From Spinacia oleracea (taxonomy: Eukaryota > Streptophyta > Magnoliopsida > Caryophyllales > Amaranthaceae): DNA of 64,000 nt. Under the pieces are notes generated by a model. The model had not been told where the DNA came from and ran no database searches. It saw only the letters and a program-made list of their open reading frames with translations. The position numbers were made by a program, and so were the translations under genes. The stretch covers positions 4,513,143 to 4,577,142 of the forward strand of contig NC_079491.1 of assembly GCF_020520425.1 (NCBI RefSeq), in the 5' to 3' direction. The stretch's first letter is position 1; every line of letters begins with the position of its first letter. Below are positions 47,731-58,613 of the stretch, piece by piece.

Positions 47731-48478
47731 GTAAGCTTTTTTACTTCACTGCATTTAACTGCTTATATAATAGTGATATTCATGTTGTAGCTTACCTGAG
47801 GTGTCTTCAGAGGGCTGAATTAGTTGTTTAGTGCCTTAATAGTGAGTCTGTGATGGTGCTTCTGTTTTAATCTGCAACAGGTGTGTTGGGAGTCTGTTGG
47901 CTTGCTGCTGGTTTTTTTGATGAGTGCAGGCTGGTAGCTTGCATCTGTTTTACTGTTTTCAGATTGGGCACAACTTCTTCTTTTGGTTGTTTCAGGACTA
48001 CGGTTATGCTATTTGTTTTGGTGTATCCAGGGGGTTTGTTTAATATGATTTAAATTGGTAAATTTAGCCACCTTATGCCTTTACAATCCAGTAGTTACTT
48101 TGCCATTGTTGATAGTGCTTCTTTAATGTATTATCTTTTGTCTTTGATTTATTTTGGGGATGCAAGTGTTTCCAGCCAAGTAGATTTTGTGCTATCAAGA
48201 TACGCAACCTGGAGACTAAGTTAGATTGTAGTTTGATTACTAAGATCGTAAAGAGCCGGAGAAATATGTATAGTTACTCCGGTACTACGATTTTGATTTT
48301 TAATCATATAAGTGCATGAATAAATTGTGTTACTATTTAGATTTTTTTAAATAGGGACGATTAATTTTTCTTTAGATGAACTTTGCAAACATTTTTTCTT
48401 GCCTACTATTCCATATTTGTGATGATTAATACTACAATTTTATATAATCTCGCACGCATCGCGTGCATATAAGACTAG

Positions 48479-48764
48479 TTCTTCTATAAAAAAGGAAAGG
48501 AGGATACCACGTGTCATAAGTGGATTTAAAAAATAAAAAGAGGAACAAAGGAAAGAGATGTCAAATGTCACCATGTCATGAGTGGTTTGAGTTTTTAAAT
48601 ACTAGGTATTGATTAGCCCAAAATAGATTTTCAGTTTTTAAAATATGTAATTAAGATAATAATATGTAATTGTGAAGAGTTAATGATATTATCGTATATT
48701 TCTAGGTGGACACGAAAAGTGTATTTACTTATTTACCCTCAACTCTTGGCTTACATAATAGAGA
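48479..48764 (-). mobile_element. Truncated Helitron 5' end, inverse
   Basis: On minus the sequence from 48764 reads TCTCTATTATGTAAGCCAAG and continues to CACTTTTCGTGTCCACC, matching the 5' end of the 3.2-kb Helitron. No 3' terminus was found. The first bases on plus (TTCTTCTATAAAAAAGGAAA, then CCACGTGTCA) look like yet another Helitron-type start. Confidence 0.45.
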
Positions 48765-48876
48765 AGATATATTGTTCTGTATTGATCACTAATGAGTCAT
48801 TTCACATGTAAAAAGTCTGGGTTAAAGAGTTTGTATAATTATATACGTAGTATTTGTGCAGTTGTACAATTATGAA

Positions 48877-49287
48877 AAAATTGACATAAATAATCCCAAC
48901 TTTCACACATCTTCTAAAAATAATCCCAACTTTGAATTATTTTAGAATAATCCAAACTTTAGGGGTTACCTTCTCAAAATAAACCGAAGTCTTTTTTTCT
49001 AGTATTTACTAATCCATTTTGGGTCTATTGTTGTTTTTTTTGGTGTACCATCTGGTTCACCTTTAGGGCCCCTCCCAATTGTTGTTACGGGGGATCGAAC
49101 ACGGGTCCTCCCTACCAAGTTCAGCCTCAATCACCACTGAACCAACAGTCAATTGGTATTTTGGGTCTATTGTACATAGGCAAATTGATAGTTTGGATTA
49201 TTTTGAGAAGGTAACCTCTAAAGTTCTAAAGTTGGAATTATTTTGAGAAGATGAATGAAAAGTGGGATTATTTATGTCAATTTTTCC
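48877..49287. mobile_element. Foldback (MULE-like) MITE containing a SINE
   Basis: AAAAATTGACATAAATAATC at left pairs with GATTATTTATGTCAATTTTT at right, and the inverted homology continues inward (TTACCTTCTCAAAATAA with TTATTTTGAGAAGGTAA). The flanks TACAATTAT and TACAATAAT may be a decayed 9-bp duplication. A SINE (49032-49157) splits the centre. Confidence 0.65.
49032..49157 (-). mobile_element. tRNA-derived SINE with target duplication
   Basis: On minus: box A TTGGTTCAGTGGTGATTGAG, then GGTAGGGAGGACC, box B GTTCGATCCCC, and a terminal A-run. An exact 16-bp duplication ATTTTGGGTCTATTGT flanks it (49016-49031 and 49158-49173). Confidence 0.85.
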
Positions 49288-49666
49288 TACAATAATAACA
49301 ATTTTTATTTTTTAATTTTATTTTTGGTATAAAATTATGCATGGTTAAGGTTTCCTTAAATATTAAGCATGATATTTTATTTTCGTCAGTTTTAATTAAT
49401 ACTCTGCTTATTCAAAAAATTTGCATACGTAATTAAATACGAATTGAATATTATCTTTATGGCTTTATTAGTCCCAAATATGGATTTCAAAAAGTACCAT
49501 TAAAAAAAACATCTTTTTACTTTTATTAATTAATCCCAAGTAGCCAAATAGGGAGTTGAACCAAACTAGAAAACTCCAAAGTCTTAAACTCTCACATACG
49601 CCTAATAATACCCATCACAAGATCACAACACCACTCCTAATCTCATATAATCTCCTATATAGAATA

Positions 49667-50308
49667 CTAGAATTTAGCCCGTGCGATGCACGGTTTCTAT
49701 TAAATTGTTACGTTAAAATAAAACACCTATATATATATCAACTGCTATATTTTATATATTAGATTAAATTGATTTTTTATTTTGGATTGAATTTCATTTT
49801 AGATTTATTTTTTAATTATCATAGTGTTTGATTTTGGATGAAATTGTATATAAGAAATATTAATAATTATTTAATAAAAATATTTACGTGGCACCTAATT
49901 ATTTATCTACGTGGCATTCGACTTTTTTTATTCAAAAATAATTTTGAAGTCTTATTTTTCATTGGCTGAAACCATTAGATTTCCTACGTGGCTCTATAAT
50001 ATTGGATTAATGTTTGATTTTTGTTTGAATTTTATTTTAGATTAATGTTTGATTTTGGATGAATTTTATATTAGATTTATTTTTTAATTATTAGAACGTT
50101 TGATTTTGGATGGAATTGTATATATTAATAATTAATTAATTAATTTAAATATCTACGTGGCACCTAATTAATTATCTATGTGGCACTCGATTTTTTTAAT
50201 TCAAAAATAAATTAAAAATCTTATTTTTTATTGGCCGAAACCATTAGTAATCTTAGGTGGCGCTCTAATAGTTCAGCAAATATGCCTCCTTTATATGTGT
50301 ATATTAGA
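49667..50308 (-). mobile_element. Complete non-autonomous Helitron, 642 bp
   Basis: On minus: A|TCTAATATACACATATAAAG at 50308; two degenerate internal repeats with GCCACGTAGATA; 3' hairpin CCGTGCATCGCACGG; GCTAAATT; CTAG at 49670-49667, followed by T. The paralogous stretch near 57850-57890 (CTATATAGAATCAAAACAAAATAACACC) lacks it, giving an empty site. The same family begins at 3437 and 4070. Confidence 0.75.
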
Positions 50309-50456
50309 TTAAATAAATAAATAACACCACTCCTATATATATATTCTTATGTTCTTCACTGTTTAAAGTCTCCTATTTGAATCTTCCCATTAAATTTAGC
50401 TAGGGTTTGTCAAATATAATAAACCCTAGACCTCAACAAATAAAAAAAATAAAAGC

Positions 50457-51674
50457 ATGGAAAACAAAATTGATCTTACAATAATCTCCAGATGCCTTCC
50501 ATTAGAGCTTGAATCAAACATCTTTGAAAGATTATCAATCAAAGACCTGATTCGTTGTCAATGTGTTTGCAAGTGTTTGCTTGATGACATCATCAAAAAC
50601 CCGTATTTCATCACTTCCCACACTCGGCATCTTCTCAAGAGTAACAATAGTGGGTCTATCATACTTTTTAATCCAGACTCATCTCGATTGTGTTCATTAG
50701 ATTACCATTCACCGGAAGATGTTAAGAAGGTAATTCACTTTGGTAACTTTCCGAATTCTAATAAAGTTAAACTCGTTGGTTCTTGTAATGGCTTGCTTTG
50801 CTTCCAAGAATTAGGTGAGAATTAACCAATAAAGTTTACGCTTTACAACCCGCTAACCGGTGCCTCTAACGATGTAACACCTTTGGTACCAAAACCAGAT
50901 TATGCGGGTCAAGCGGGTCAAATTGAGATGATTGGGTTCGGTTATGATAGTACCACAGATGATTATAAGATTTTATGCTACTTGTTCATATGTAGTGTAC
51001 AATCTTATAACTTTTTTGGGGTTTATAGCTTGAAGAGTAATTCATGGAAATACATCCAACCTCCTCATCACATCGATCACAAACCAAATCAACTTATGGC
51101 TTTCTGTAATAATGCGTTGCATTGGATAGCTTACAATACTAAGTCAGATCCAACTTCATCGTTAATAATAGCTAAGTTTGACCTTGGAACCGAAGAATAT
51201 AGTTATAACGAGGTGCCATACCCTAATTATAAATCGAATAATCATGTTATTTTTAGTTCGAAGTCATTGATTGTATTAAGAGGTTGTTTGCATTTCATAA
51301 ACTATTATTACACGATGAAAACAAACTTGGAGGTGTGGGTTATGAAGGAGTATGGTGTGAAACGAACATGGTCTGAATTATTTGACATCCCTCTTAGTCG
51401 ATTTGAACAAGTCGTCAATAGTCGAGAAAAAGAAAAAGAAATCAGTATCATCAATTTATTATCTTATTGGAATTATCTTTATGGTTATTCCGAGAATGGA
51501 CGAGAAATCCTAATGGGTGTTCAAGGAAAGGGTTTCCTTCGATATGATCTTCAAAGTCGGGATTTTAATTGGCTCCAAATGTGCAATTTTCCAGATGATT
51601 GTACGAAGTCGTCTGGTTATGTGGTGATACCATGGGTTGCTTCCTTGGTTTCTCCTTCGAGATCATCTACTTAA
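50457..51674 (+). pseudogene. F-box/FBA protein gene with one stop (copy B)
   Basis: An uninterrupted intronless frame except for one TAA at 50823-50825. N-terminus: F-box (LPLELESNIFERLSIKDLI, CQCVCKCLLDDIIKNPYFI, residues ~16-52). After that the F-box-associated domain: LVGSCNGLLCF, FTLYNPLTGASNDVTPL, IGFGYDSTTDDYKILCY, SNSWKYIQPP, CNNALHWIAYN, KSLIVLRGCLHFINYY, LEVWVMKEYGVKRTWSELF, GREILMGVQGKGFLRYDL, ending PSRSST. Such proteins are SCF ubiquitin-ligase substrate receptors; the F-box binds SKP1. Copy D reads ENLYRFTLYN where this copy has the stop. It is the least decayed of four copies, and was probably functional recently or is a sequence variant. Confidence 0.85.
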
Positions 51675-51677
51675 TTA

Positions 51678-53000
51678 TATTCTACTTATCGAATCATGTT
51701 TAGACTCGAGTCTTATTTTAGATTTTAAAAAAGAATGTTAATATTGATTTTTTAATAGTTAATAAATTCTACTTTGAAGATCATATCGAAGGAAACCCTT
51801 GTTCCGATATCGAATATTGATTTTAATAATAGTTAATAAATTCTACTAATAGTTAATAAATTCTACTTTTAATAGTTAATAAATTCTACTAATAATAGTT
51901 AATAAATTCTACTAATAGTTAATAAATTCTAATAATAGTTAATAAATTCTACTTTTAATTATATTCTACTTGTTCCGATATCGAATATTGATTTTTAGCA
52001 ATTTAATTAGAAATATTATGTCTACTTGTTCCGATATGGATTAAAAAATGGAGGAAGTATTTCTTTAAAATTTATGAAATTACTAGTTGCTTACAAAAAA
52101 ATTACCGACCGCAAAAAAGATAGTTGCATACTTGCATACAATATTACAGACCACAAAGGCATATATTTACCGACCGTATACAATTGAAAAAGGAAATTAC
52201 AATAAAATAATTTATATACTACAATAAATTTACTAATCTATACCTAATATTTAAAAAGGATCACCATACATGTTTAGATGACACGTGTCACCTTCTTTCT
52301 TCCATGAATTTTTATTTTTGTAAGATGACACGTGTCACCTCCTCCTTCAACACATCTTCCTTTTCATCTTCCTCATCCAACATCAATTCAACGTTGAATT
52401 TATATTCAACCTTTACTACTTCATCTTCCTCTTTAACACGTAATATTAATTCACCATACCATTTATATATTTTTTTCAACTTAAAAATTTGACCACCTCT
52501 ACACAAATCATATAATCTAACTAAAATCACCAAGTCCTCAATAAAATTAACACTTTAAAAAACGGCTTAACAAACACTATGTAATGCCCCTTCTTTCCTA
52601 AATTCGTAACGGTCAAACGAGTACAGGAAAAAAAATATTGAGTGAATAATTTAATTTTATTAAAGAAATATTTAACTGAGAGTAAGTGGGTGAATTTTTG
52701 TTGAAAAAAAAATAATGTGAGTATGCGTATTTCTTGGAGGTTGGAGTTGGAGGTTAATGTTTCCTGCAAATGTAACATAGATGAATAAGAATGTAGTCTG
52801 TAACTTCTTCGAATGTTTCAGTATCAGTCTGCATACAGTATCATAAAGAGTAATGTTATTCACAACTATGGGTTTTCCATTGTATGATGAAGAACAAAAC
52901 TATGGATATTACTATGGATCCAATTTTCAATTTTATTTTTTTAAACTCTTATTAGTTATTACTATTGATAAGTTCACGAAAAATATTATCGGGGCATCAG
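51678..53000. other. Intergenic with ~20-bp minisatellite
   Basis: 51750-51953 has about seven units of AATAGTTAATAAATTCTACT. The TTGTTCCGATATCGAATATT words on either side are also duplicated. At 52270-52340 two ACACGTGTCAC palindromes lie 55 bp apart, as near other Helitron starts. No gene was recognised. Confidence 0.5.
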
Positions 53001-53007
53001 CCGGATA

Positions 53008-53345
53008 ATATTTTTCTATGTATGATATAGGGATTTATTTCAGCTAAGATCCCTCTACAAAATTTAACAATGACAATTATCAGATTTGAGTATTTAACTA
53101 CATAGGTTATGTTCTTGCCAACAGACCTATGCATAGAGTGATAAAACCAACCCAACATGCATGATGCATTGATGCATCATCATGCATGCCATTAGGTTTG
53201 AACTAAAGATGGCTTTCGGCAAGGCCGGGTCGGGCCGTGGGCCATACCCACTCCAAGCCCACTCTCCATCGTGTCGGTCCAAGCTGAAAAGTTCAAAGCA
53301 TGTCCCGGCCCACAGGCTATGGTGCTTGAAGCAAGATTGCAAGAC
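53008..53345 (+). repeat. Segmental duplication, copy 1
   Basis: Matches 55895-56165 in the same order: GGGATTTATTTCAGCTAAGA, TTTGAGTATTTAACTACA, TATGCATAGAGTGATAAAAC, GAACTAAAGATGGC, then a GGCC-rich stretch (GGGCCGTGGGCC here) and GCTGAAAAGTTCAAA. Confidence 0.8.
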
Positions 53346-53509
53346 ATCGCCAAGAAATTAGTGCTTTAATTTATTCCCCTTTTTTTGTCCAGCGTGATCT
53401 AAAAATCTAAAATAACTCATTAGCAAGAATGGGTTTACTGACTCTAAACTTAAAAAAAAGAAAAAAAGAAATAAAGATGATAAATATAATAAAAGTTTTT
53501 GTAAATTGA

Positions 53510-53871
53510 ATTATAACTATTTGTTTAATTGGGAGGTGTGGGTTATGAAGGAGTATGGTGTGAAACAAACATGGTCTAAATTGTTTGACATCCCTCTTAG
53601 TATATTACAACAAGTCGTCAAGAGTTGTCGACAACAACAACTAGGCATCAATTCATTTTCTTTGAATTATCTTTATGGTTATTCCAAAGATGGACGAGAA
53701 ATCCTAATGGGTGTACTAGGAAAGGGTTTCATTCGATATGATCTTCAAAGTGGGAATTTAAAGTGGCTTCAAATGTGCAATTTTCCAGATGATTGTACAT
53801 CATTGTCGTCGTTTTATGAGGCGATACCATGGGTTGGTTCATTTGTTGCCCCTTCAAGATCATCTACTTAA
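53510..53871 (+). pseudogene. F-box/FBA C-terminal fragment (copy C)
   Basis: Only the last third of the family: WEVWVMKEYGVKQTWSKLF, YLYGYSKDGREILMGVLGKG, MCNFPDDC, ending PSRSST and TAA. No F-box. The upstream sequence is unrelated AT-rich DNA. The retained end is open, so this fragment is fairly young. Confidence 0.8.
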
Positions 53872-54036
53872 TTATATGTTCTACTGATCGAATCATGTTT
53901 AGAATTGAGATTTTGACATTATATATCAACCCATTCTCATAATTGAGTCTTGTTTTAGATTTTATAAAGAATGATTTGTGTTTTCTGCCTTGTTGCAAGT
54001 TTGTAATGCATTTCATAATTTCAAGCCTTTACTTTT

Positions 54037-55697
54037 TTTTTTTTTTTTTTTTGACAGCACAACAAAATATTCAATTAAACAAAGCTATTCCCTTTTTCTA
54101 ACTTTTTGGTTAGATTATGGGCTATAGCAACAATCATACAACATTGAAAAATAAATAACAAACCGTTACTAACTTGAGCAATACATGCTCTTACAAGCAT
54201 TGGAACTATAACATTACGAACTACAAGCATAGCCAGTGCATTGGTCGATGGCCCTTGATTGTTGCCTTCGCCTTGCGCGCCCACATTCTCCTTTCTCCTC
54301 GGGATGAAGCTTAAGCGATAAGCAATAAGAACCCATAATCGGTGGAACTTGAAAGACGACGAAAGAAACGGAAGGATATGAACTTCACGAACCGGTTGAA
54401 ACGACCTTGTGAGCAAGGGGATATGCTCACGAACAAACTCGACACTCTGGAGAACGAGCACATGGAGTCTCCCAAAGAGACTCATCTTAGTGAACATGCT
54501 ATGAACCCCCAAAAGTTTCATTTGGGGGAGCAGTCTTCAAATATGAATTTTTGAATGTAATGAGAGAACCTCTCACCACGAACCTAAACTGAACAACCGA
54601 CATTCTTGAATACAAGATTCTCCTTCCATAGTCACCCCTACAACCTTCTTTCTCCCTCTTTAGACCTGGCATACTACCGTCCAAGGGAGTATAAACACCA
54701 GGGACAAGTCCACTACCTAGGTTGACTGACTTTTGGACGACAACCAACTGGGAAAAATTTAAACCCAAAACCTCTACAATCCTCAACATTGGATATCCCG
54801 CCACAGAAAAACAAACCATTAACCAACCTTGCAAAGACAATAAACCAACAACCCCATACTTAACACTTCCAACAACCAAGCACAAACTAACCAAGTCAAA
54901 CACATTAAAGCTAACTAAATTAAACATCACTAAACATCTAGAAACAACTAGACCAACAAAACTGAGAGAGGGTAAGAATCAAGCCACAATTACCACCTAA
55001 ACAAGTACCAGAGATGTTACTGAAAAGGAAAGGAATTAAAAAAGCCTTAATCTAAATCCCAAACCTAACCTATACCTTTACCGGCAAGATCGGGATTTTC
55101 CGGACACTACAAGCCAGCGGCGGCTAGGAACCCAATTAGAAAACAAGGCCTTAACTCCCAAACACACAGAATACAACCCAAATTCAGAAATTCTATTCCA
55201 AAATTGAAACCCTAACCCCAAAACAGCAAAACTTAACCTTTACCTGCGAAAACCACCGGCGGCACATACCTTTACCGGTGACTAATTGCGGCGGCCACTA
55301 GGAGGTAGATGGAATAGATTAGGTTGAAATTCCGGTCCAATAACTTCCGGTACGAACGAACCAACAACACCCCTACCTTTACCGATGAGATTATCGACGG
55401 CGGCTTTCGGAGGAGCTTTGGAAAAGGCCGGTAAAGATTGAAACCCAGATCTGAAAAACCTCTCTCTTTATTGAAGAAGCTTGATTCCCTTTCTTCTTCT
55501 CCGGAAGGGCAGATACACCAAGTGAACTAATTTCCGGCTCGCCGGCGCCCTTAAATGAGCAAATAAGGCTCGGGTCCGGCACCAGCGAGCCGGCTGCGGT
55601 GGTTGAGGTTTGAAGGGGTTGGGATTTCTTTTTTAGAGAGGAAAGCTAGAGAGAGAATAATGGGTCAAAATTTCCCCTCACGCTATCTCTTACTCTT
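54037..55697 (-). mobile_element. Poly(A) retroposon, unassigned
   Basis: On minus it starts near 55697 with a CT-rich leader and GCCGCCG/CCGG-rich stretch, and ends in a poly(A) run (54052-54037). It is flanked by an exact 14-bp duplication AAGCCTTTACTTTT (54023-54036 and 55698-55711). Two longer frames on minus (54930-54499 and 54521-54075) show no known domain; the end (CMIVAIAHNLTKKLEK) faintly recalls a LINE RNase-H tail. GTAAAGGTA words recur in the 5' third. It is either a deletion derivative of a LINE or a retroposed transcript. Confidence 0.7.
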
Positions 55698-55741
55698 AAG
55701 CCTTTACTTTTACAATGGCAAAGTCGCATATATCTTAGGTG

Positions 55742-55921
55742 AAATAAATCTCCATCATATACATAGACTCGCCTTCTGATCTTATACATAGACTCGCCTT
55801 CTGTCAAATATATGCGACTTAGCCTTTACTTTTACAATGGCAAAGTCGCATATATTTGACAGAAGGCGAGTCTATGTATAAGATCAGAAGGCGAGTCTAT
55901 GTATATGATGGGGATTTATTT
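55742..55921. repeat. Near-perfect 79-bp inverted repeat
   Basis: The left arm (55742-55820) and right arm (55843-55921) match with one mismatch, separated by 22 bp. Each arm contains two copies of ATACATAGACTCGCCTTCTG. The ends continue as the duplicated block at 55895. It would form a long hairpin in DNA or RNA. Confidence 0.95.
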
Positions 55922-56165
55922 CAGCTAAGATCCCTCCACAAAATTTAACAATGCTAATAACTAGATTTGAGTATTTAACTACACAGGTTATGTTCTTGCC
56001 AATAGACCCTATGCATAGAGTGATAAAACTTTAGTTTTGAACTAAAGATGGCTTCGGCCTGGGCCGGGGGCTAAATGGACCCGATCCACTCCCCATCGTG
56101 CTGGCCGGGCTGAAAAGTTCAAAACAAGGCCCAACCCACAGGTTGTCGTGCCTAGGCCTAATTTT
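55895..56165 (+). repeat. Segmental duplication, copy 2
   Basis: Second copy of the block at 53008-53345; see there. Here it leads into the unknown-family gene copy 2 through TTTACCATAGCAAAGTCGCA. That short block recurs at about 60535. Confidence 0.8.
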
Positions 56166-56227
56166 AAAACCTTTACCATAGCAAAGTCGCATATATTTGA
56201 CAACCGCATACGTTCAAATATAGGTAT

Positions 56228-57521
56228 TTGAGTGTTCGTCCTAATTATAATTATGATGACAAGTGCAAGAAGTCGCTAAATTTGTACGACAGGTTAGATG
56301 AGTCGAAGCGAAAGGCGGATCAAGAGTTGTTGAAATTAAGGCACAACAATTATTTGATGGGTAAGAACCCGAACCCAAACCCGTACCCGTACCCGTATTG
56401 GGATTCTAGGTTTGATGGGTTATCACGTGATGAACTCGTTGAATTTCTTGCTCTTTTGGATAGCAAAATCGAGTTTGTTAAGCAAAGGATTGCCATGATT
56501 AGGAGTAATAGTAAAAGTAATGATGTAAATGTTGATGAGCCAAGCCCAAGCCCCACACTTTCACCTATCTCTAGTACTGTCATGGTTGTTCCTGATAATG
56601 GTCACCAAATAATGGGTGGGTAGCTGTCAAAAATTTACTCGACCCGAGAAATCAACCTGAATGGACCTGTATTTTTAAGGATCTGGACACGAACCTTGCA
56701 TCCGACCGAAATATAACCGATAACAGAGTTGAGTCAGCTTACCCGACCGAAAAATGATCCGAACCTGATTCAACACCCGACCCGATGTCAACCCAAAACT
56801 GATTATTACCCGATCATGTTATTGACTCAATTCGTAACAACCCGTTACCTTTTACGCGACCTTTGACAACCCGATTTTTCATTGACCTAACTAAACAATA
56901 ACTTAAATCAAGTTAATATTATTTTTATAATCACCTAATCTAGAACAAGTGAAAAACGTTAAACCAAATTTATATAAGTTAATAGGTTAAAACTTAAGTA
57001 GACTTGATAGCTATCGTACCCGGTCTTAACCGGTGTCCGATAGTGAACCCGACCTGAATTTTAACCGACCCGTTAATTATCCGATCCGAACTTGACCCTA
57101 CTCGTTAAGACCCGAACTCGTAATTGTACCCGACTAGAAAAAGATCCGACCCGAACCCGACCTATACCGAAATGAAAAAATAACCCGACATGACCCAACA
57201 CATTTTCAACCTGACCGAACCCGACCTGAGCCCGAATTACACCCGGGTGATAAATAACCCGACACGAATAACCAGACCTGGACCTGACTCGAATAACCGT
57301 TTTGACAGCTCTAGTGGGTTGTGGGTACCCTTATATTGAAGGGTATAATATATAATCAATTATATTCCTCATTTAATTATCCCATTAACAATCATTATCA
57401 ACAATATTGCGACGAATTAGTACCATTCAGTTATCCTAATGATCATTATTATCAAGGGGGTGCAGCAATTTTAATGGGTGATGATCTGTATCAGGTATTC
57501 TGTGAAGGATTTCTTAAATAA
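56228..57521 (+). pseudogene. Unknown-family gene copy 2, split by an insertion
   Basis: 56228-56620 reads CKKSLNLYDRLDESKRKADQ, the PNPNPYPYPYW repeat, FDGLSRDELVEFLALLDSKI and SPSPTLSPISSTVM. 57321-57521 gives the conserved end (FSYPNDHYYQGGAAILMGDD, FCEGFLK). A 693-bp element lies between them. The 5' part is open in this copy, unlike copy 1. Function unknown; the resemblance to type I MADS C-termini is weak. Probably non-functional because of the insertion. Confidence 0.5.
56621..57313. mobile_element. hAT-like element, CCCGACC-rich
   Basis: Left end TAGCTGTCAAAA, right end TTTTGACAGCTCTA (inverse with a 2-base gap). The interior is full of degenerate CCCGACCCGA words. Copy 1 at 42390-42400 (AATGGGTGAGTACCC) shows the empty site. 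The flanks GGGTGGG and GTGGGTTG suggest a target duplication, but it is not clean. Confidence 0.6.
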
Positions 57522-57544
57522 GGTTTCATTATGAGTAAGATTTC

Positions 57545-57735
57545 TATGCTTATTTCTTCAAAATTATTAATAATGTATAAAATTAATCATTTAACCCTTT
57601 AAAATATTTATCTATCAATTTTTTTTACTAATATAAAAGTTAATCAAAATTAGGTTAAAGTTACAAAAAAATAGTTAAAGTTATCTTGGTGTACAATAAA
57701 TTTATTGTACACCTTGTGCACGCAAGATCTTTTGA
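57545..57735 (+). repeat. MITE fragment related to 38296-38606
   Basis: Shares TAATGTATAAAATTAATCAT, ACTAATATAAAAGTTAATCA, and the end GGTGTACAATAAATTTATTG then TACACCTTGTGC with the ZIP4 upstream copy. The left terminus is missing. Confidence 0.7.
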
Positions 57736-57974
57736 TTAAATACGAAGTATTACCTTAATTACTTGATTAGTCCCAAATAAATCTTAAATCCTAAACTCTC
57801 ACGTACGCCTAATATGGGCCCATCACAACACCAGTCCTAAGTCCTAATCTTCTATATAGAATCAAAACAAAATAACACCAATCTTATATATATATATATA
57901 TATATCCTTCGCAGTTAAAGTCTCAGGTTTAAATCTTCCCATTAAATTTAGCTAGGGTTTGTCAAATATAATAA

Positions 57975-58613
57975 GGAAGACTTTTCAATGGCTACCATAA
58001 AATGGTAGCCACCATAATAAAATGACTTTTTATTCATGAATAAATATATTTTTTTTTAAAAATAAATTAGAAATCCTCCTCCATTAACTTAACAAGTTCA
58101 ATCTTAATTTAATTTTTTGATATTTTCTGATTCTTGATCCTGGAGAAACTCCTAACAAACGCCTACTATTCCCCAACGGTCCAATTAAATAGCTCATCAA
58201 ATTTGATGTTATCCCATAATATGCAATTCTCTCTGCAACATCCACCCCTACCGACTTCTGGCAATAGCGATCGATTTTGAATTGAAGTTTCAGACAATTT
58301 ACCAAAACCCCGATTAGGAGGATCTCAAATCGTTAATTTCATAACAAGAACATCAATTTTGGATTGATGTTTCAGAAATTTTGTTCATTTTTTTTTGTCA
58401 GTGATAAAAACTGCTTATAAGAACGTGGATGCTTAGAATATGAAAGTGGGGTATTTTTAATGCATTTATTTTTATTGAAAAACTAATTATAATTAAAAAA
58501 TAAAATACTTTGAAGTCAGCATAATCAACGGTTTAGATTGGTCAACATATTTCAATGGTTGAGATTAAATACATTATGGTGGCTACCATTTTAATGTATC
58601 TATTGTAAAATCA
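57975..58613. mobile_element. Insertion with inverted ends in F-box copy D promoter
   Basis: Bounded by comparison with copy B, where CAAATATAATAAACCCTAGA is continuous (50412-50431). Ends: GGAAGACTTTTCAATGGCTA then AAAATGGTAGCCACCATAAT at left; ATTATGGTGGCTACCATTTT then TATTGTAAAATCACC at right (inverse). About 639 bp. No transposase or clear target duplication. Confidence 0.65.

Larger units (their letters stand above)
45320..48478 (+). mobile_element. Non-autonomous Helitron carrying gene pieces
   Basis: Starts A|TCTCTATTATATAAAGGAAC (45320) and ends with hairpin GCACGCATCGCGTGC (48452-48466), ATATAAGA, CTAG (48475-48478) and host T. Length 3.16 kb. The start matches a truncated inverse copy ending near 48764 on minus (TCTCTATTATGTAAG..., both reaching CTTTTCGTGTCC). 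Inside are a UTR-like CT-rich leader (45470-45860), an intron-like T-rich stretch, a 105-bp duplication, and an aspartic-protease exon (47642-47730). No Rep/helicase is encoded, so movement would need a helper. The gene pieces lie in the same orientation as the element. Confidence 0.65.
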
